Counted from the stretch's first letter, positions 7,962 to 16,736 are shown. The stretch: DNA of 37,480 nucleotides from Cytophagales bacterium (GCA_004294265.1 REAG01000120.1:1-37480), one strand, 5' to 3'. Numbers and translations are program-made. Notes: generated from the letters alone by a model not told the origin.

Positions 7962-9440
7962 TTATAAAATGTATTTTCCATTTCTATATTCTTTAATTTG
8001 AATGTGCTTAGCAAAAACAATTGGTTTATAAATTGATTTTTTTAAAAGTACTCTCAAACATTCTTGCACACCTTCAATAATTGAAGGGTGCGGATGAATC
8101 ATTTCAGCCAAAGTTTCAATCCCTTTATCAAACTCCATCAATAAAGCAACAGCTTGAATGGCACTTGAGGCGTGTTCGCCTAAGGCTCGCATACCTAAAA
8201 CCCGCATTTCGGCATCATCTGTAACTAATATTTTGAAAAAACCTTGAGTATTTCGCATCGCTATTGCCCTCGAAATGGCATCATATTGAACGGTAGCAAC
8301 CCTAAAATTTAATCCTTTTGCCATTGCTTGCGTTTCATTTAATCCAACCGATGCCGTTTCAGGATTCAAAAACATAATGGTTGAAATATTATCATACCTC
8401 AGTTTTTTGATTTCATTATTATACATAATTTCCACTGCATGCCTTCCCTCTAACTCACCTACGTTTACAAGGGCAATATCGGCTGTTAAATCGCCAACGG
8501 CATAAATATTTGAAATACTCGTTTTTGTATTGTCATCTTCTATAAAACCACGTTTATTAAGAACTATACCCACATTTTCTAATCCTAAAGTTTCAATATT
8601 TGGTACTCTTCCTACTGAAATTAGAGCTTTTTCAACTTCAAATATTTCACAATGATTATCAGGAAAACAAAGTTCATAATGCACTTTTCCTCCAACCACT
8701 TTCATGCTTTTTAATTCAGCATTTTTATGAATTGTAATGCCATTTTTTTTGAAATTTTCTTCCAAAACAGCCGAAATATCGGTGTCTTCAAAAGGTAATA
8801 TTCTATCATCTTTTGAAATTAAATGAACCCTAGTTTTGCCAAAATTACTAAACATAGCTGCATATTCGCAACCAATCACACCAGCTCCAAGGATAACTAA
8901 ACTTTCAGGAAATTCTTCAAAATTATTGATTCCATCGCTTGTAACAATTATTTTTTCATCAATCGCAATGTTATTCAAATAGCGAGGACGGCTACCTGTT
9001 GCCAAAATAATATTATTCGAAAGTATTACTTCATTTATTCCATTTGCCATTGAAATCAAAACTTCATTTTGATTTTTTAAACTCGCAGAACCCTCAACAA
9101 ATTTTAATTTACTGTAATTAATATGCTTTTCTAATTGCAAAACGTGATTAAGCATTTGGTTGCTTCGTTCCATTTCGGCTTCTCTGACTTCTTTTATTAT
9201 GGCTTTATAGCTAGGCACTTCAAAGCTTGTTCCAAACTTTTCGGATTGATTTTTTTCGGATAAAATATCATGTGAAATTTCCCACATTGTTTTGGATGCT
9301 AGTGCTCCGTTAAAAACGCCTGCACCGCCCAATTTATATTTTTCTATTAAAATTGTGCTTTTTCCAAAGTCAAGTGCACGCATGGCAGCTGCATATCCCG
9401 AAGGTCCACCGCCAATCACACAAACATCATATTTATTCAT
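7962..9440 (-). CDS. Dihydrolipoyl-dehydrogenase-like flavoprotein lacking the redox disulfide
   Basis: A 492-residue member of the class I pyridine-nucleotide-disulfide oxidoreductases. The FAD-binding GGGPSG (10-15), the second NAD(P)-binding Rossmann motif ILGAGVIGCEYA, the FAD-contact motif (SNIYAVGDLT) and the C-terminal dimerisation domain are all present. The hallmark redox site GG-T-C-x4-C is instead GGAGVFNGALASK (38-50), so both cysteines (positions 41 and 46) are Gly and Ala. The C-terminal His-Glu pair (H451, E456 in HPHPSIIE) remains. It therefore cannot work as a lipoamide dehydrogenase or mercury-type reductase by disulfide exchange; a transhydrogenase-like or other NAD(P)H:acceptor role is possible, but the substrate is unknown. 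Start: ATG at 9440 (MNKYDV); the frame extends to a TTG at 9461 without family support. No 2-oxoacid dehydrogenase genes are nearby. Confidence 0.9.
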   Translation of the reverse strand: MNKYDVCVIGGGPSGYAAAMRALDFGKSTILIEKYKLGGAGVFNGALASKTMWEISHDILSEKNQSEKFGTSFEVPSYKAIIKEVREAEMERSNQMLNHVLQLEKHINYSKLKFVEGSASLKNQNEVLISMANGINEVILSNNIILATGSRPRYLNNIAIDEKIIVTSDGINNFEEFPESLVILGAGVIGCEYAAMFSNFGKTRVHLISKDDRILPFEDTDISAVLEENFKKNGITIHKNAELKSMKVVGGKVHYELCFPDNHCEIFEVEKALISVGRVPNIETLGLENVGIVLNKRGFIEDDNTKTSISNIYAVGDLTADIALVNVGELEGRHAVEIMYNNEIKKLRYDNISTIMFLNPETASVGLNETQAMAKGLNFRVATVQYDAISRAIAMRNTQGFFKILVTDDAEMRVLGMRALGEHASSAIQAVALLMEFDKGIETLAEMIHPHPSIIEGVQECLRVLLKKSIYKPIVFAKHIQIKEYRNGKYIL

Positions 9441-9646
9441 AAAATTATTAATTTCAAGCAAAATATAGAAAAGGATTTATTTTACTATCATTACTTTGAA
9501 AAAAAGTGTAAAATATTTCTTATTGAAAAAATAATATCTTGAAATAAATTAAATTATAATATAATTTTTATTACTATTATAATTATAGTAAAAGTAATAA
9601 TTTATAACTATTAACTTGTGAATAAATAACTTAAAACTTATTTATT

Positions 9647-9681
9647 CATAAATCATAAATCATAAATCATAAATCATAAAG
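9647..9681. repeat. Seven-base tandem repeat (CATAAAT)4 plus CATAAAG
   Basis: Four perfect CATAAAT units (9647-9674) and a fifth unit with one change (CATAAAG) run into the 3' end of the iron-sulfur protein gene; its TGA stop (complement of 9674-9676) lies inside the array. A simple-sequence tract that may vary in length by slippage. Confidence 0.85.
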
Positions 9682-10453
9682 ATTTTGCAATATACTCAGC
9701 AATATCCAAAACCTTAATATCTTGTTCTTTGGCTTTATTTTTAATGCCATCGCTCATCATAACCATACAAAATGGACATGCTGTTGCTACATAATTGGCA
9801 CCAGTTCCAATAGCTTCTTCAATGCGTTCGATATTTATATCTTTAGTTCCTTTTTCGGGTTCTTTAAACATTTGACCGCCACCAGCTCCGCAACACAAAC
9901 CAGTGCGTTTACTGCGTTTCATCTCTACTAAATCGGCATCAAGTTGAGCCAAAACCGAACGTGGTGCTTCATAAATATCGTTCGACCTTCCTAAATAGCA
10001 TGAATCATGATAGGTGATTTTCTTGCCAATAAATTCGTGCGAATCAGTAAGTTTTATCTTTCCTTCATTGATTAATAGATTGATTAGTTCAGAATGATGG
10101 ATAACATCGTAATTTCCACCCAAAGCGGGATATTCGTTTTTGATTGTATTGAAACAATGCGGACAAGCTGTAACAATTTTTTTGATTTGATAGCTATTCA
10201 AAACTTGAATATTTTGAACTGCCTGCATTTGAAAAAGAAATTCGTTGCCCGACCTTCTGGCTGGGTCGCCTGTGCAAGATTCTTCAGTTCCTAAAACCGC
10301 ATAATTTATATGTAAATGGTTGAGAATTTTAATAATTGAAAGTGTAACTTTCTTATATCTTTCATCAAAAGAACCTGCACAGCCAACCCAAAATAAAATG
10401 TCAGGATGCTTGCCTTGAGCAACCAAATCAGAAACTAACGGTACATTTGCCAT
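9674..10453 (-). CDS. CCG-domain (Fe-S)-binding protein, HdrB/LutA-like
   Basis: Two cysteine-rich CCG domains: FWVGCAGSFD plus TEESCTGD and TACPHCFN in the first half, then DSCYLGR, GLCCGAGGGQMF and TACPFCMVMM in the second. This arrangement binds iron-sulfur clusters in heterodisulfide reductase subunit B, glycolate/lactate oxidase and related electron-transfer subunits. The usual Bacteroidota partner, a ferredoxin-type 4Fe-4S protein, is not next to it here. Start: I prefer ATG at 10453 (MANVPLVSD, 259 residues), which matches the family N terminus. The frame continues to ATG at 10516, adding 21 residues rich in Ile and Lys that look like upstream noncoding sequence. Electron-transfer role by family; donor and acceptor unknown. 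Confidence 0.9.
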   Translation of the reverse strand: MANVPLVSDLVAQGKHPDILFWVGCAGSFDERYKKVTLSIIKILNHLHINYAVLGTEESCTGDPARRSGNEFLFQMQAVQNIQVLNSYQIKKIVTACPHCFNTIKNEYPALGGNYDVIHHSELINLLINEGKIKLTDSHEFIGKKITYHDSCYLGRSNDIYEAPRSVLAQLDADLVEMKRSKRTGLCCGAGGGQMFKEPEKGTKDINIERIEEAIGTGANYVATACPFCMVMMSDGIKNKAKEQDIKVLDIAEYIAKSL

Positions 10454-10584
10454 TTTTAAAGTTTTTATTATATTTGTTTTACCCAAAATAATAAAAAAAG
10501 TTTTAATTGAACACATATATAATGTCTATAAAATTATAATGTCTAAAAAAAATATCATTAAATGAAATTTGAAAAAAATATAAA

Positions 10585-10612
10585 ATTGTAGGTCTTATTA
10601 TAAATAATTTTG
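10585..10612 (+). promoter_or_regulatory. Candidate promoter of the atp operon
   Basis: TAATTTTG (10605-10612) is an exact TAnnTTTG -7 box, 60 bases before the first ATG. The best -33 match, ATTG at 10585-10588, is imperfect and only 16 bases away, so the assignment is tentative. It is the only such box in the divergent intergenic region upstream of the operon. Confidence 0.4.
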
Positions 10613-10671
10613 TTGTTGTTTTAATTAAAAGAGTTAAAATTGCAAAAAATAAAAGGAATTAAAAAATCAAA

Positions 10672-11100
10672 ATGCAATTTTTAAATAAAATATTTGATAC
10701 CTATCAAAAAAAATTAATCTTTTTATCAATCAGCATAATTTTTATTATTGCATTGCTCGAAGGATTTTTTGGAACGTCAATAATTAATAGTTTTTCTTAT
10801 TATCTAGTTGCTTTTTTTACTGTGTTATCCTATTTTACACATAAATTAGTGATGAAAGGGTTCTCAAAAACACCTTTAGACGCACAAAACTATTTTATGT
10901 TATCGAGTAGTATGAAAATTGTTATTTCGGCAATAGTTTTATTTTCTTACTTTTATTTTATTAAAATTAATACCAAATCTTATCTATTGATATTTTTTAT
11001 TTTATATTTTATCTACTCTTTTTTTGAAATTAAAACCTTATTACTAAGTTTGCATCCAAATTCTAAAGTCGAGACTATCGAGAATGAAAAAAACAGTTAA
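10672..11100 (+). CDS. Small 4-TM membrane protein leading the atp operon (AtpI-like position)
   Basis: A 142-residue integral membrane protein with four hydrophobic segments (about 14-30, 36-55, 77-96 and 101-122) and little else. It overlaps atpB by 17 bases, so it is the first gene of the ATP synthase operon and is probably translationally coupled. In many bacteria this position holds atpI, which helps assemble the c-ring or insert Mg2+; sequence similarity to AtpI is not obvious, so only the position supports that role. No AtpZ-type gene precedes it, as would be common in Bacteroidota. Confidence 0.8.
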   Translation: MQFLNKIFDTYQKKLIFLSISIIFIIALLEGFFGTSIINSFSYYLVAFFTVLSYFTHKLVMKGFSKTPLDAQNYFMLSSSMKIVISAIVLFSYFYFIKINTKSYLLIFFILYFIYSFFEIKTLLLSLHPNSKVETIENEKNS

Positions 11101-12118
11101 AAATTTACTTATTAAATTCTTGAGTTTGGCCTTTTTGGTTGGATTTCAAGCCTTTGCTACAGAGGAAGCAGAAAATTTGGGTGAGGAGAAAAAATTTAAT
11201 GCTGCCGAAATGATTAAACACCATATTTCTGATGCTTATGACTGGCATTTCTTTGGTGAAGGTCATCAATCCGTTTCAATTCCTTTACCTGTAATATTAT
11301 ATTCTTCAACCAAAGGTTTACAATTATTTTCTTCTGCCAATTTTCATCACGGAACAGAATCTTATAATGGATATAAATTAGAACATAATCATATATTGTC
11401 CGAAGACAAAAATGAAAAAATTTACGATATTTCAATTACTAAAAATGTAGCATCCATGATGATTGCATCTTTTATAATTCTATTTATATTCCTATCAATT
11501 TCTTCATCTTACAAAAAAAATATTGGAAAAGCACCTAAAGGAATGCAATCGGTTTTTGAACCTTTGATAACCTTTGTAAGAGACGAAATTGCTGAACCAA
11601 ATATTGGTCCAAGATATGCAAAGTATCTTCCGTTTTTATTAACAGCCTTCTTCTTTATTTGGGTAAATAATTTATTGGGCTTAATGCCTTCTGGAGCAAA
11701 TACTTCAGGTAATATAGCTTTTACAATGACTTTAGCAGTTATCACACTTTTAGTTACCGTTTTTTCAGGAAATAAAGAATATTGGGCACATATATTTTGG
11801 ACACCTGGAGTTCCGTTGCCTTTAAGAATAATCATGTTACCAGTTGAATTAATTGGTATAGTTACTAAGCCTTTTGCTTTAATGATTCGTTTGTTTGCAA
11901 ATATTACAGCAGGACATATTATTATATTAAGTATTTTAAGTTTTATTTTTATATTTAAAAGTTTTGCAGTGGCTGGAGTTTCCATTCCTTTTGCAGTAGT
12001 TATGATGTTGATGGAAGTATTTGTAGCGGCACTTCAAGCCTATATATTTACTTTGTTATCTGCTTTATTTATCGGTCAAGCGGTTGCCGAACATGAACAT
12101 CATGACGACAATCATTAA
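11084..12118 (+). CDS. atpB: AtpB, ATP synthase F0 subunit a
   Basis: Forms the proton half-channels beside the c-ring. It is a long Bacteroidota form (344 residues, against about 270 in E. coli): an N-terminal signal-like hydrophobic segment ending AFATEE, then about 100 hydrophilic His-rich residues, then the membrane domain. The essential stator arginine is visible as R269 in LMIRLFANITAGH, and GLMPSGANTSGNIAFT marks the preceding helix. The C terminus is His/Asp rich (EHEHHDDNH). The ATG at 11084 lies inside the end of the 4-TM gene. Confidence 0.97.
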   Translation: MKKTVKNLLIKFLSLAFLVGFQAFATEEAENLGEEKKFNAAEMIKHHISDAYDWHFFGEGHQSVSIPLPVILYSSTKGLQLFSSANFHHGTESYNGYKLEHNHILSEDKNEKIYDISITKNVASMMIASFIILFIFLSISSSYKKNIGKAPKGMQSVFEPLITFVRDEIAEPNIGPRYAKYLPFLLTAFFFIWVNNLLGLMPSGANTSGNIAFTMTLAVITLLVTVFSGNKEYWAHIFWTPGVPLPLRIIMLPVELIGIVTKPFALMIRLFANITAGHIIILSILSFIFIFKSFAVAGVSIPFAVVMMLMEVFVAALQAYIFTLLSALFIGQAVAEHEHHDDNH

Positions 12119-12162
12119 TTCTATTATTTAACAATTTGTATAACTAAATTCAATTCAATCAA

Positions 12163-12411
12163 ATGTCATTATTTAACGTATTATTAGAAGTTTCGGGTAA
12201 CTTTGGTACATTAGGAGCAGGTATCGGTGCAGGTTTAGCCGTAGTAGGAGCAGGTATGGGTATCGGTCGTATTGGTGGTTCAGCAATGGAAGCAATGGCT
12301 CGCCAACCAGAAGTATCTGGAAAAGTTCAAACAGGTATGCTTATTGCTTCTGCCCTTATTGAAGGTGCAACGCTATTTGCTATTGCCGTTTGTTTTCTTA
12401 TCGCAGGATAA
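12163..12411 (+). CDS. atpE: AtpE, ATP synthase F0 subunit c
   Basis: An 82-residue hairpin of two helices forming the rotor ring. The Gly-rich first helix (GAGIGAGLAVVGAGMGIG), the polar loop ARQPE (46-50) and the ion-binding Glu67 in ALIEGATLF are clear. At the positions that bind Na+ in sodium-type rings (Gln32, Ser66 of Ilyobacter) this protein has Ile34 and Gly68, so a proton-driven ring is the better inference. The codons are less AT-biased than in neighbouring genes, as expected for a highly expressed protein. A long hairpin follows in the gap before atpF. Confidence 0.97.
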   Translation: MSLFNVLLEVSGNFGTLGAGIGAGLAVVGAGMGIGRIGGSAMEAMARQPEVSGKVQTGMLIASALIEGATLFAIAVCFLIAG

Positions 12412-12428
12412 TTAACGAATTGATTATT

Positions 12429-12462
12429 AGCGTTTGTCTTTGATATTTCAAGGGCAAACGCT
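12429..12462 (+). promoter_or_regulatory. Fifteen-base-pair RNA hairpin between atpE and atpF
   Basis: AGCGTTTGTCTTTGA (12429-12443), loop TATT, TCAAGGGCAAACGCT (12448-12462). All 15 positions pair in RNA, two as G-U. It lies 18 bases after the atpE stop and is followed by only a short T run (CATTTTCG), so it is more likely a partial terminator, or a stabilising/processing structure that raises atpE expression over the downstream genes, than a full terminator. TAATTTTG at 12479-12486 is a -7-like box without a -33 partner. Confidence 0.75.
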
Positions 12463-12514
12463 CATTTTCGTATATCTTTAATTTTGTTTTAACATCTTTT
12501 AAATACATCAACCG

Positions 12515-13009
12515 ATGGAATTAATAACCCCTAGTATAGGATTACTTTTTTGGTCACTTATTATATTTGTGATTCTTTTATTCATATTAACAAAATTTGC
12601 TTGGAAGCCCATTGTTGGTGCACTAGAAGAGCGTGAAAAATTTATTTCTGATGCTTTGGATCAAGCCAATAAAGCAAAAGAAGAAATGTCTAAATTAAAA
12701 TCTGAAAACGAAGCTTTGCTTATGCAAGCTCGCCAGGAAAGAGATAAGATATTAAAAGATGCTCAAACGGTTGCGGCTGCAACGATTGCTGAGGCAAAAG
12801 ATAAAGCTCAAATTGAAGCAGATAAAATGGTGGCGAATGCTCGTATGCAAATTACAAACGAGAAAAATAATGCCATTACTGAACTTAAAAATTTAGTAGC
12901 TACTACTTCTGTTCAAATTGCTGAGCAAATAGTGAAGAAAAATTTATCATCTGATTCTTCTCAAAAAGAATTAATTGATACTTATTTAAAAGAATCAAAA
13001 TTTAATTAA
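12515..13009 (+). CDS. atpF: AtpF, ATP synthase F0 subunit b
   Basis: Peripheral stalk subunit. One N-terminal membrane helix (about 8-27, beginning IGLLFWSLIIFVILLFIL), then the conserved FAWKPI segment, then a long charged alpha-helical coiled coil (EEREKFISDALDQANKAKEE onward) reaching up to delta and alpha. The length, 164 residues, is typical. It starts with ATG at 12515, 103 bases after atpE; that gap holds the hairpin. Confidence 0.96.
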   Translation: MELITPSIGLLFWSLIIFVILLFILTKFAWKPIVGALEEREKFISDALDQANKAKEEMSKLKSENEALLMQARQERDKILKDAQTVAAATIAEAKDKAQIEADKMVANARMQITNEKNNAITELKNLVATTSVQIAEQIVKKNLSSDSSQKELIDTYLKESKFN

Positions 13010-13026
13010 TTATAAAATTTTTAAAA

Positions 13027-13584
13027 ATGATTAATTATAGAGTTTCATCTGCTTACGCAAAATCATTGTTGGAATTAGCTCAAGAAAAAAATGTTTTGGG
13101 CGATGTTTATAATGATATGGTTTTGATTTCAAATACCTTTCAAAATAGTTTTGAACTAAGAAAAGTATCTGAAAGTCCGATTATAGGTAGTTTAAAAAAA
13201 GCTGAAATATTCAAACAAATATTTCAAAATAAAATAAATATTTTAACAACAAATTTTATAACTATAATTTCAATTAAAGGCAGAGAATCCGCTCTTTTTG
13301 GAATTGCGAAAGAATTTGTATTAAAATACAAAAGTATGAATGGAATTCAACCTGCAACCGTAACTACGGCAGTTGCTATTGATAGCATTTTAGAGCAACA
13401 AATTAGTAGTTTCCTTTCAAAAATATCTGATAAAAAGTTAGAAATTACTTCAAAAGTAAATACTTCTATTATTGGAGGATTTATAGTTAGCACAGGAGGT
13501 TTGCAATACGATGCGTCTGTGAAATCAAAATTAAGCAAATTCAAGAATCAATTTACAAGTAATCCATATATATCAAAAATATAA
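13027..13584 (+). CDS. atpH: AtpH, ATP synthase F1 subunit delta
   Basis: Links the peripheral stalk to the top of the F1 head. The N-terminal helical domain begins YRVSSAYAKSLLELAQEK, the family signature. The C-terminal part contains the conserved beta segment VNTSIIGGFIVSTGGLQYDASV. 185 residues, a normal length. 17 bases after atpF and 3 bases before atpA. Confidence 0.95.
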   Translation: MINYRVSSAYAKSLLELAQEKNVLGDVYNDMVLISNTFQNSFELRKVSESPIIGSLKKAEIFKQIFQNKINILTTNFITIISIKGRESALFGIAKEFVLKYKSMNGIQPATVTTAVAIDSILEQQISSFLSKISDKKLEITSKVNTSIIGGFIVSTGGLQYDASVKSKLSKFKNQFTSNPYISKI

Positions 13585-13587
13585 ATC

Positions 13588-15168
13588 ATGGTATCAGAAA
13601 TAAGACCCGATGAAATTTCGGCAATTTTAAGACAACAACTTTCTGGAGCAAAAACAGAAGCCGAGTTAGAAGAAGTAGGTACAGTGTTGAGCATCGGTGA
13701 TGGTGTTGCTCGTGTGTATGGACTTACACAAGTACAGTCTGGAGAGTTAATTGAGTTTCAAAATGGAACAAGAGGAATTACATTAAACTTGGAGGAGGAT
13801 AATGTGGGAGCCGTTCTTTTAGGAAATTCTGCTGGTATTAAAGAAGGTGATTCTGTAAAAAGAACCAAACAAATTGCTTCTGTGCAAGTAGGAGAGGGTT
13901 TGTTAGGTAGAGTTATAGATACTTTAGGAAATCCGATTGATGGAAAAGGTCCTGTTCAAGGCGAATTATTTGAAATGCCTATCGAAAGACGTGCACCTGG
14001 TGTAATTTTCCGTCAGCCAGTTACAGAACCATTACAAACAGGTATAAAAGCGATTGATGCTATGATTCCTATCGGTCGTGGTCAGCGTGAGCTTGTAATT
14101 GGAGATCGTCAAACGGGCAAAACTGCCGTTGTTATCGATACGATTATCAACCAAAAAGAATTTTATGATAAAGGAAAACCTGTTTATTGTATCTATGTAG
14201 CCATAGGTCAAAAAGCATCTACTGTTGCTGGAATTGTTGCAGCTTTAGAAAAAGCAGGTGCTATGAAATATACAGTAATTGTAGCTGCAAGTGCTTCAGA
14301 TCCTGCACCTATGCAGTTTTATGCTCCATTTACAGGTGCAGCTGTGGGCGAGTTTTTTAGAGATACTGGTCGTCCTGCTTTGTGTGTATATGACGATTTA
14401 TCAAAACAAGCGGTTGCTTATCGTGAAGTTTCTTTGCTTTTAAGAAGACCACCAGGACGTGAGGCTTATCCTGGAGACGTGTTTTATTTACATTCACGCT
14501 TACTAGAACGAGCTGCAAAAATCAATTCTCAGGATGCTATTGCTCAAAAAATGAACGATTTACCTCCATCTATCAATCATTTGGTAAAAGGTGGTGGTTC
14601 TTTAACAGCACTTCCAATTATTGAAACACAAGCGGGTGACGTTTCGGCATATATTCCAACCAATGTAATTTCGATTACGGATGGTCAAATATTTTTGGAA
14701 ACTAACTTGTTCCTTTCTGGTATTCGTCCAGCTATTAACGTAGGTATTTCGGTATCTCGTGTGGGTGGAAATGCTCAAATAAAATCAATGAAAAAAGTGG
14801 CTGGTACTTTAAAATTGGATCAAGCACAATTTAGAGAACTTGAAGCTTTTGCTAAATTTGGTTCAGATTTAGATGCTGCAACCAAATTAATTATTGAAAG
14901 AGGAAAAAGAAACTTAGAAATGTTGAAACAACCACAATTTTCGCCTGTTTCGGTTGAAAATCAAGTGGCAATGATATATATTTCTACGAATGGTTTTATG
15001 GATAAATTACCTGTAAATAAGGTAAAAGCGTTTGAAGCTGAATTTTACAAAGTAATGAATGCTTCACACAGAGCCACTTTAGATGCATTGAAATCTGGAA
15101 AATTAGATGACACAGTTACAGATGTATTAAAACAAACTGCCAAGGATTTAGTAAAATCAATGATATAA
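13588..15168 (+). CDS. atpA: AtpA, ATP synthase F1 subunit alpha
   Basis: Non-catalytic nucleotide-binding subunit of the F1 hexamer. Walker A is GDRQTGKT (172-179). The alpha signature with [14 protein letters not shown] and the arginine finger region lies around 365-385, and the N-terminal beta-barrel ([14 protein letters not shown]) and C-terminal helical domain are complete. 526 residues, full length. The catalytic partner beta (atpD) and epsilon (atpC) are not in the window. Confidence 0.98.
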   Translation: MVSEIRPDEISAILRQQLSGAKTEAELEEVGTVLSIGDGVARVYGLTQVQSGELIEFQNGTRGITLNLEEDNVGAVLLGNSAGIKEGDSVKRTKQIASVQVGEGLLGRVIDTLGNPIDGKGPVQGELFEMPIERRAPGVIFRQPVTEPLQTGIKAIDAMIPIGRGQRELVIGDRQTGKTAVVIDTIINQKEFYDKGKPVYCIYVAIGQKASTVAGIVAALEKAGAMKYTVIVAASASDPAPMQFYAPFTGAAVGEFFRDTGRPALCVYDDLSKQAVAYREVSLLLRRPPGREAYPGDVFYLHSRLLERAAKINSQDAIAQKMNDLPPSINHLVKGGGSLTALPIIETQAGDVSAYIPTNVISITDGQIFLETNLFLSGIRPAINVGISVSRVGGNAQIKSMKKVAGTLKLDQAQFRELEAFAKFGSDLDAATKLIIERGKRNLEMLKQPQFSPVSVENQVAMIYISTNGFMDKLPVNKVKAFEAEFYKVMNASHRATLDALKSGKLDDTVTDVLKQTAKDLVKSMI

Positions 15169-15173
15169 TTTTT

Positions 15174-15211
15174 AATTGTGAATGATTAATAGAAATTAAT
15201 CATTCACAATT
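15174..15211 (+). promoter_or_regulatory. Perfect 17-bp inverted repeat between atpA and atpG
   Basis: AATTGTGAATGATTAAT (15174-15190), loop AGAA, ATTAATCATTCACAATT (15195-15211), with no mismatch. It begins five bases after the atpA stop. No T tract follows (the next bases are GACCATTAATAATT), so it does not look like a rho-independent terminator; the bases just before it on the opposite strand give AAAAATT. It may be an mRNA stability or processing structure, or a small repeat of a genome-wide palindrome family. Confidence 0.8.
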
Positions 15212-15233
15212 GACCATTAATAATTAAAAAAAG

Positions 15234-16115
15234 ATGCCAAGTTTAAAAGAAGTCAGAAGTAGAATACGTTCAGTACAAAGCACACAACAAATTACTAAAG
15301 CCATGAAAATGGTGGCAGCAGCTAAGTTGCGTAAAGCTCAAGAAGCAACTATTCAGTTGCGTCCTTATTCGAGCAAATTGAATGAAGTTTTGTCTAATTT
15401 GACAACTAATGAAGAAATTTTGGCTGAAAATCCTTATACAAAAGTAAGAGAAGTTAAAAATGTATTATTGGTGGTCCTAACCTCAGATAGAGGACTTTGC
15501 GGACCTTTCAATACAAACATAATGAAAGCTACTAATGCTTTAATTACTGAAAAATATGATGATATCAATAAATCAGGAAATTTAGATTTACTTTGCGTAG
15601 GAAGAAAAAGTAATGAATATTATGCCAAAAGAAATGCAAACATAAATTCAGATTTTGCAACTTTATTACAAAAAATGACTTTCGATACCGTAAAAGTTGC
15701 GGCAGAAACTGTTATGGCTCAGTTTGTAAGTGGCAAATACGATGTGGTTGAAATTATATTCAATGAATTTAAAAATGTGGCAACACAAATCGTTCGTACC
15801 GAACAATTTTTACCTGTTGTGCCACAAGTAAGTACTGAAAAAAAAGTAAGTACAGATTATATTTTTGAACCTTCCGTTGATTTTATTGTAAATGACTTAG
15901 TGCCTAAATCGTTGAAAATAAAGTTTTATAAATCACTTTTAGAATCTAATGCTTCCGAACATGGAGCAAGGATGAGTGCTATGGATAAAGCCACCGAAAA
16001 CGCTGGAGAAATGTTGAAAGACCTTAAAGTTACTTACAACCGTTCTCGTCAAGCCTCTATTACCAAAGAGATTTTGGAAATTGTGGGCGGAGCTGAAGCT
16101 TTGGCTGCAAAATAG
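15234..16115 (+). CDS. atpG: AtpG, ATP synthase F1 subunit gamma
   Basis: Central rotor shaft. The paired terminal helices are conserved: RIRSVQSTQQITKAMKMVAA near the N terminus, and MSAMDKATENAGEMLKDL with YNRSRQASITKEILEIVGGA at the C terminus. The central TSDRGLCGPFNTN motif is present. 293 residues, normal. It is the last atp gene here; two small beta-barrel genes follow after only 5 bases. Confidence 0.97.
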   Translation: MPSLKEVRSRIRSVQSTQQITKAMKMVAAAKLRKAQEATIQLRPYSSKLNEVLSNLTTNEEILAENPYTKVREVKNVLLVVLTSDRGLCGPFNTNIMKATNALITEKYDDINKSGNLDLLCVGRKSNEYYAKRNANINSDFATLLQKMTFDTVKVAAETVMAQFVSGKYDVVEIIFNEFKNVATQIVRTEQFLPVVPQVSTEKKVSTDYIFEPSVDFIVNDLVPKSLKIKFYKSLLESNASEHGARMSAMDKATENAGEMLKDLKVTYNRSRQASITKEILEIVGGAEALAAK

Positions 16116-16120
16116 GAAGT

Positions 16121-16729
16121 ATGTTAAAGAAATTAGTAACTTTTTTAGTTTTAATTTTTGTGGTTTTTTCCCACGCTCAAATAAAAAAAGAAAGAATTTT
16201 TGTAGGTGGTCAGTTTCAAATTCAAAATAAATTCAATGTAAGAGAATCAAAAATTTACCTCAATTTAATACCTTCTATTGGATTTATGCTATCAAACAGA
16301 GTAGGAATTCAATTAAATTTAAGTTATTCTAATGCCGATTATAATTCTGAAAGATATTACTCGAGCTATTCAAATAATTTTTATAGAACATTTTCAGGAA
16401 GTTTATCCATACCTATCTTTTTTCCATTTTCCGATAAATTCTATTTTTATTTTGCTCCAAGCATTGGACTTATAAATTCAAATGAATATAGCCGAAATTT
16501 TTATAACAATGGAAATTCTTTTAGAGACTATAATACAGTTTTTGCATCAAGAATCACACCTGGATTGGTTTATTTTCCTCACCCCAAAGTAAGTGTAAAT
16601 TTTGCTTTAGGTGGTATCATGTCTTTTGATTATAGTTTTAGATATACGTATGGTTTGATAGAAATATTGAATTTATCTTCGAGCATGCCCACATTAGGAG
16701 TTAGTATTTGGTTTGGAAAAGTTGAATAA
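16121..16729 (+). CDS. Outer-membrane beta-barrel protein, paralogue 1
   Basis: 202 residues with a signal peptide (cleavage after about FVVFSHAQ, residue 20). The mature chain alternates aromatic and polar residues in short strands with Gly/Asn/Ser turns, and ends SIWFGKVE. This is the small OmpA-like or porin-like barrel type frequent in Bacteroidota. It shares with the next gene the pattern RIFvGG-F near the start, RVGIQLNL, SVPIFxPxSxKFYFY, ITPGxxYFPH, and the ending FGKVE, so the two are tandem duplicates. It starts 5 bases after atpG and is probably at least partly read from the atp transcript. Function unknown. Confidence 0.88.
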   Translation: MLKKLVTFLVLIFVVFSHAQIKKERIFVGGQFQIQNKFNVRESKIYLNLIPSIGFMLSNRVGIQLNLSYSNADYNSERYYSSYSNNFYRTFSGSLSIPIFFPFSDKFYFYFAPSIGLINSNEYSRNFYNNGNSFRDYNTVFASRITPGLVYFPHPKVSVNFALGGIMSFDYSFRYTYGLIEILNLSSSMPTLGVSIWFGKVE

Positions 16730-16736
16730 GTATAAA

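Noticed and set aside
9441-9461. TTG at 9461 as start of the flavoprotein
   Set aside because: The FAD-binding strand normally begins within a few residues of the start, which fits ATG 9440.
9647-9681. CRISPR array
   Set aside because: Units are seven bases long with no spacers; it is a simple tandem repeat.
12163-12411. Sodium-driven ATP synthase
   Set aside because: The c subunit lacks the Gln and Ser that coordinate Na+ in known sodium rings (Ile34 and Gly68 here).
12479-12486. TAATTTTG as an internal promoter before atpF
   Set aside because: The -7 box matches but no TTTG lies 19-21 bases upstream; chance matches are common in AT-rich DNA.
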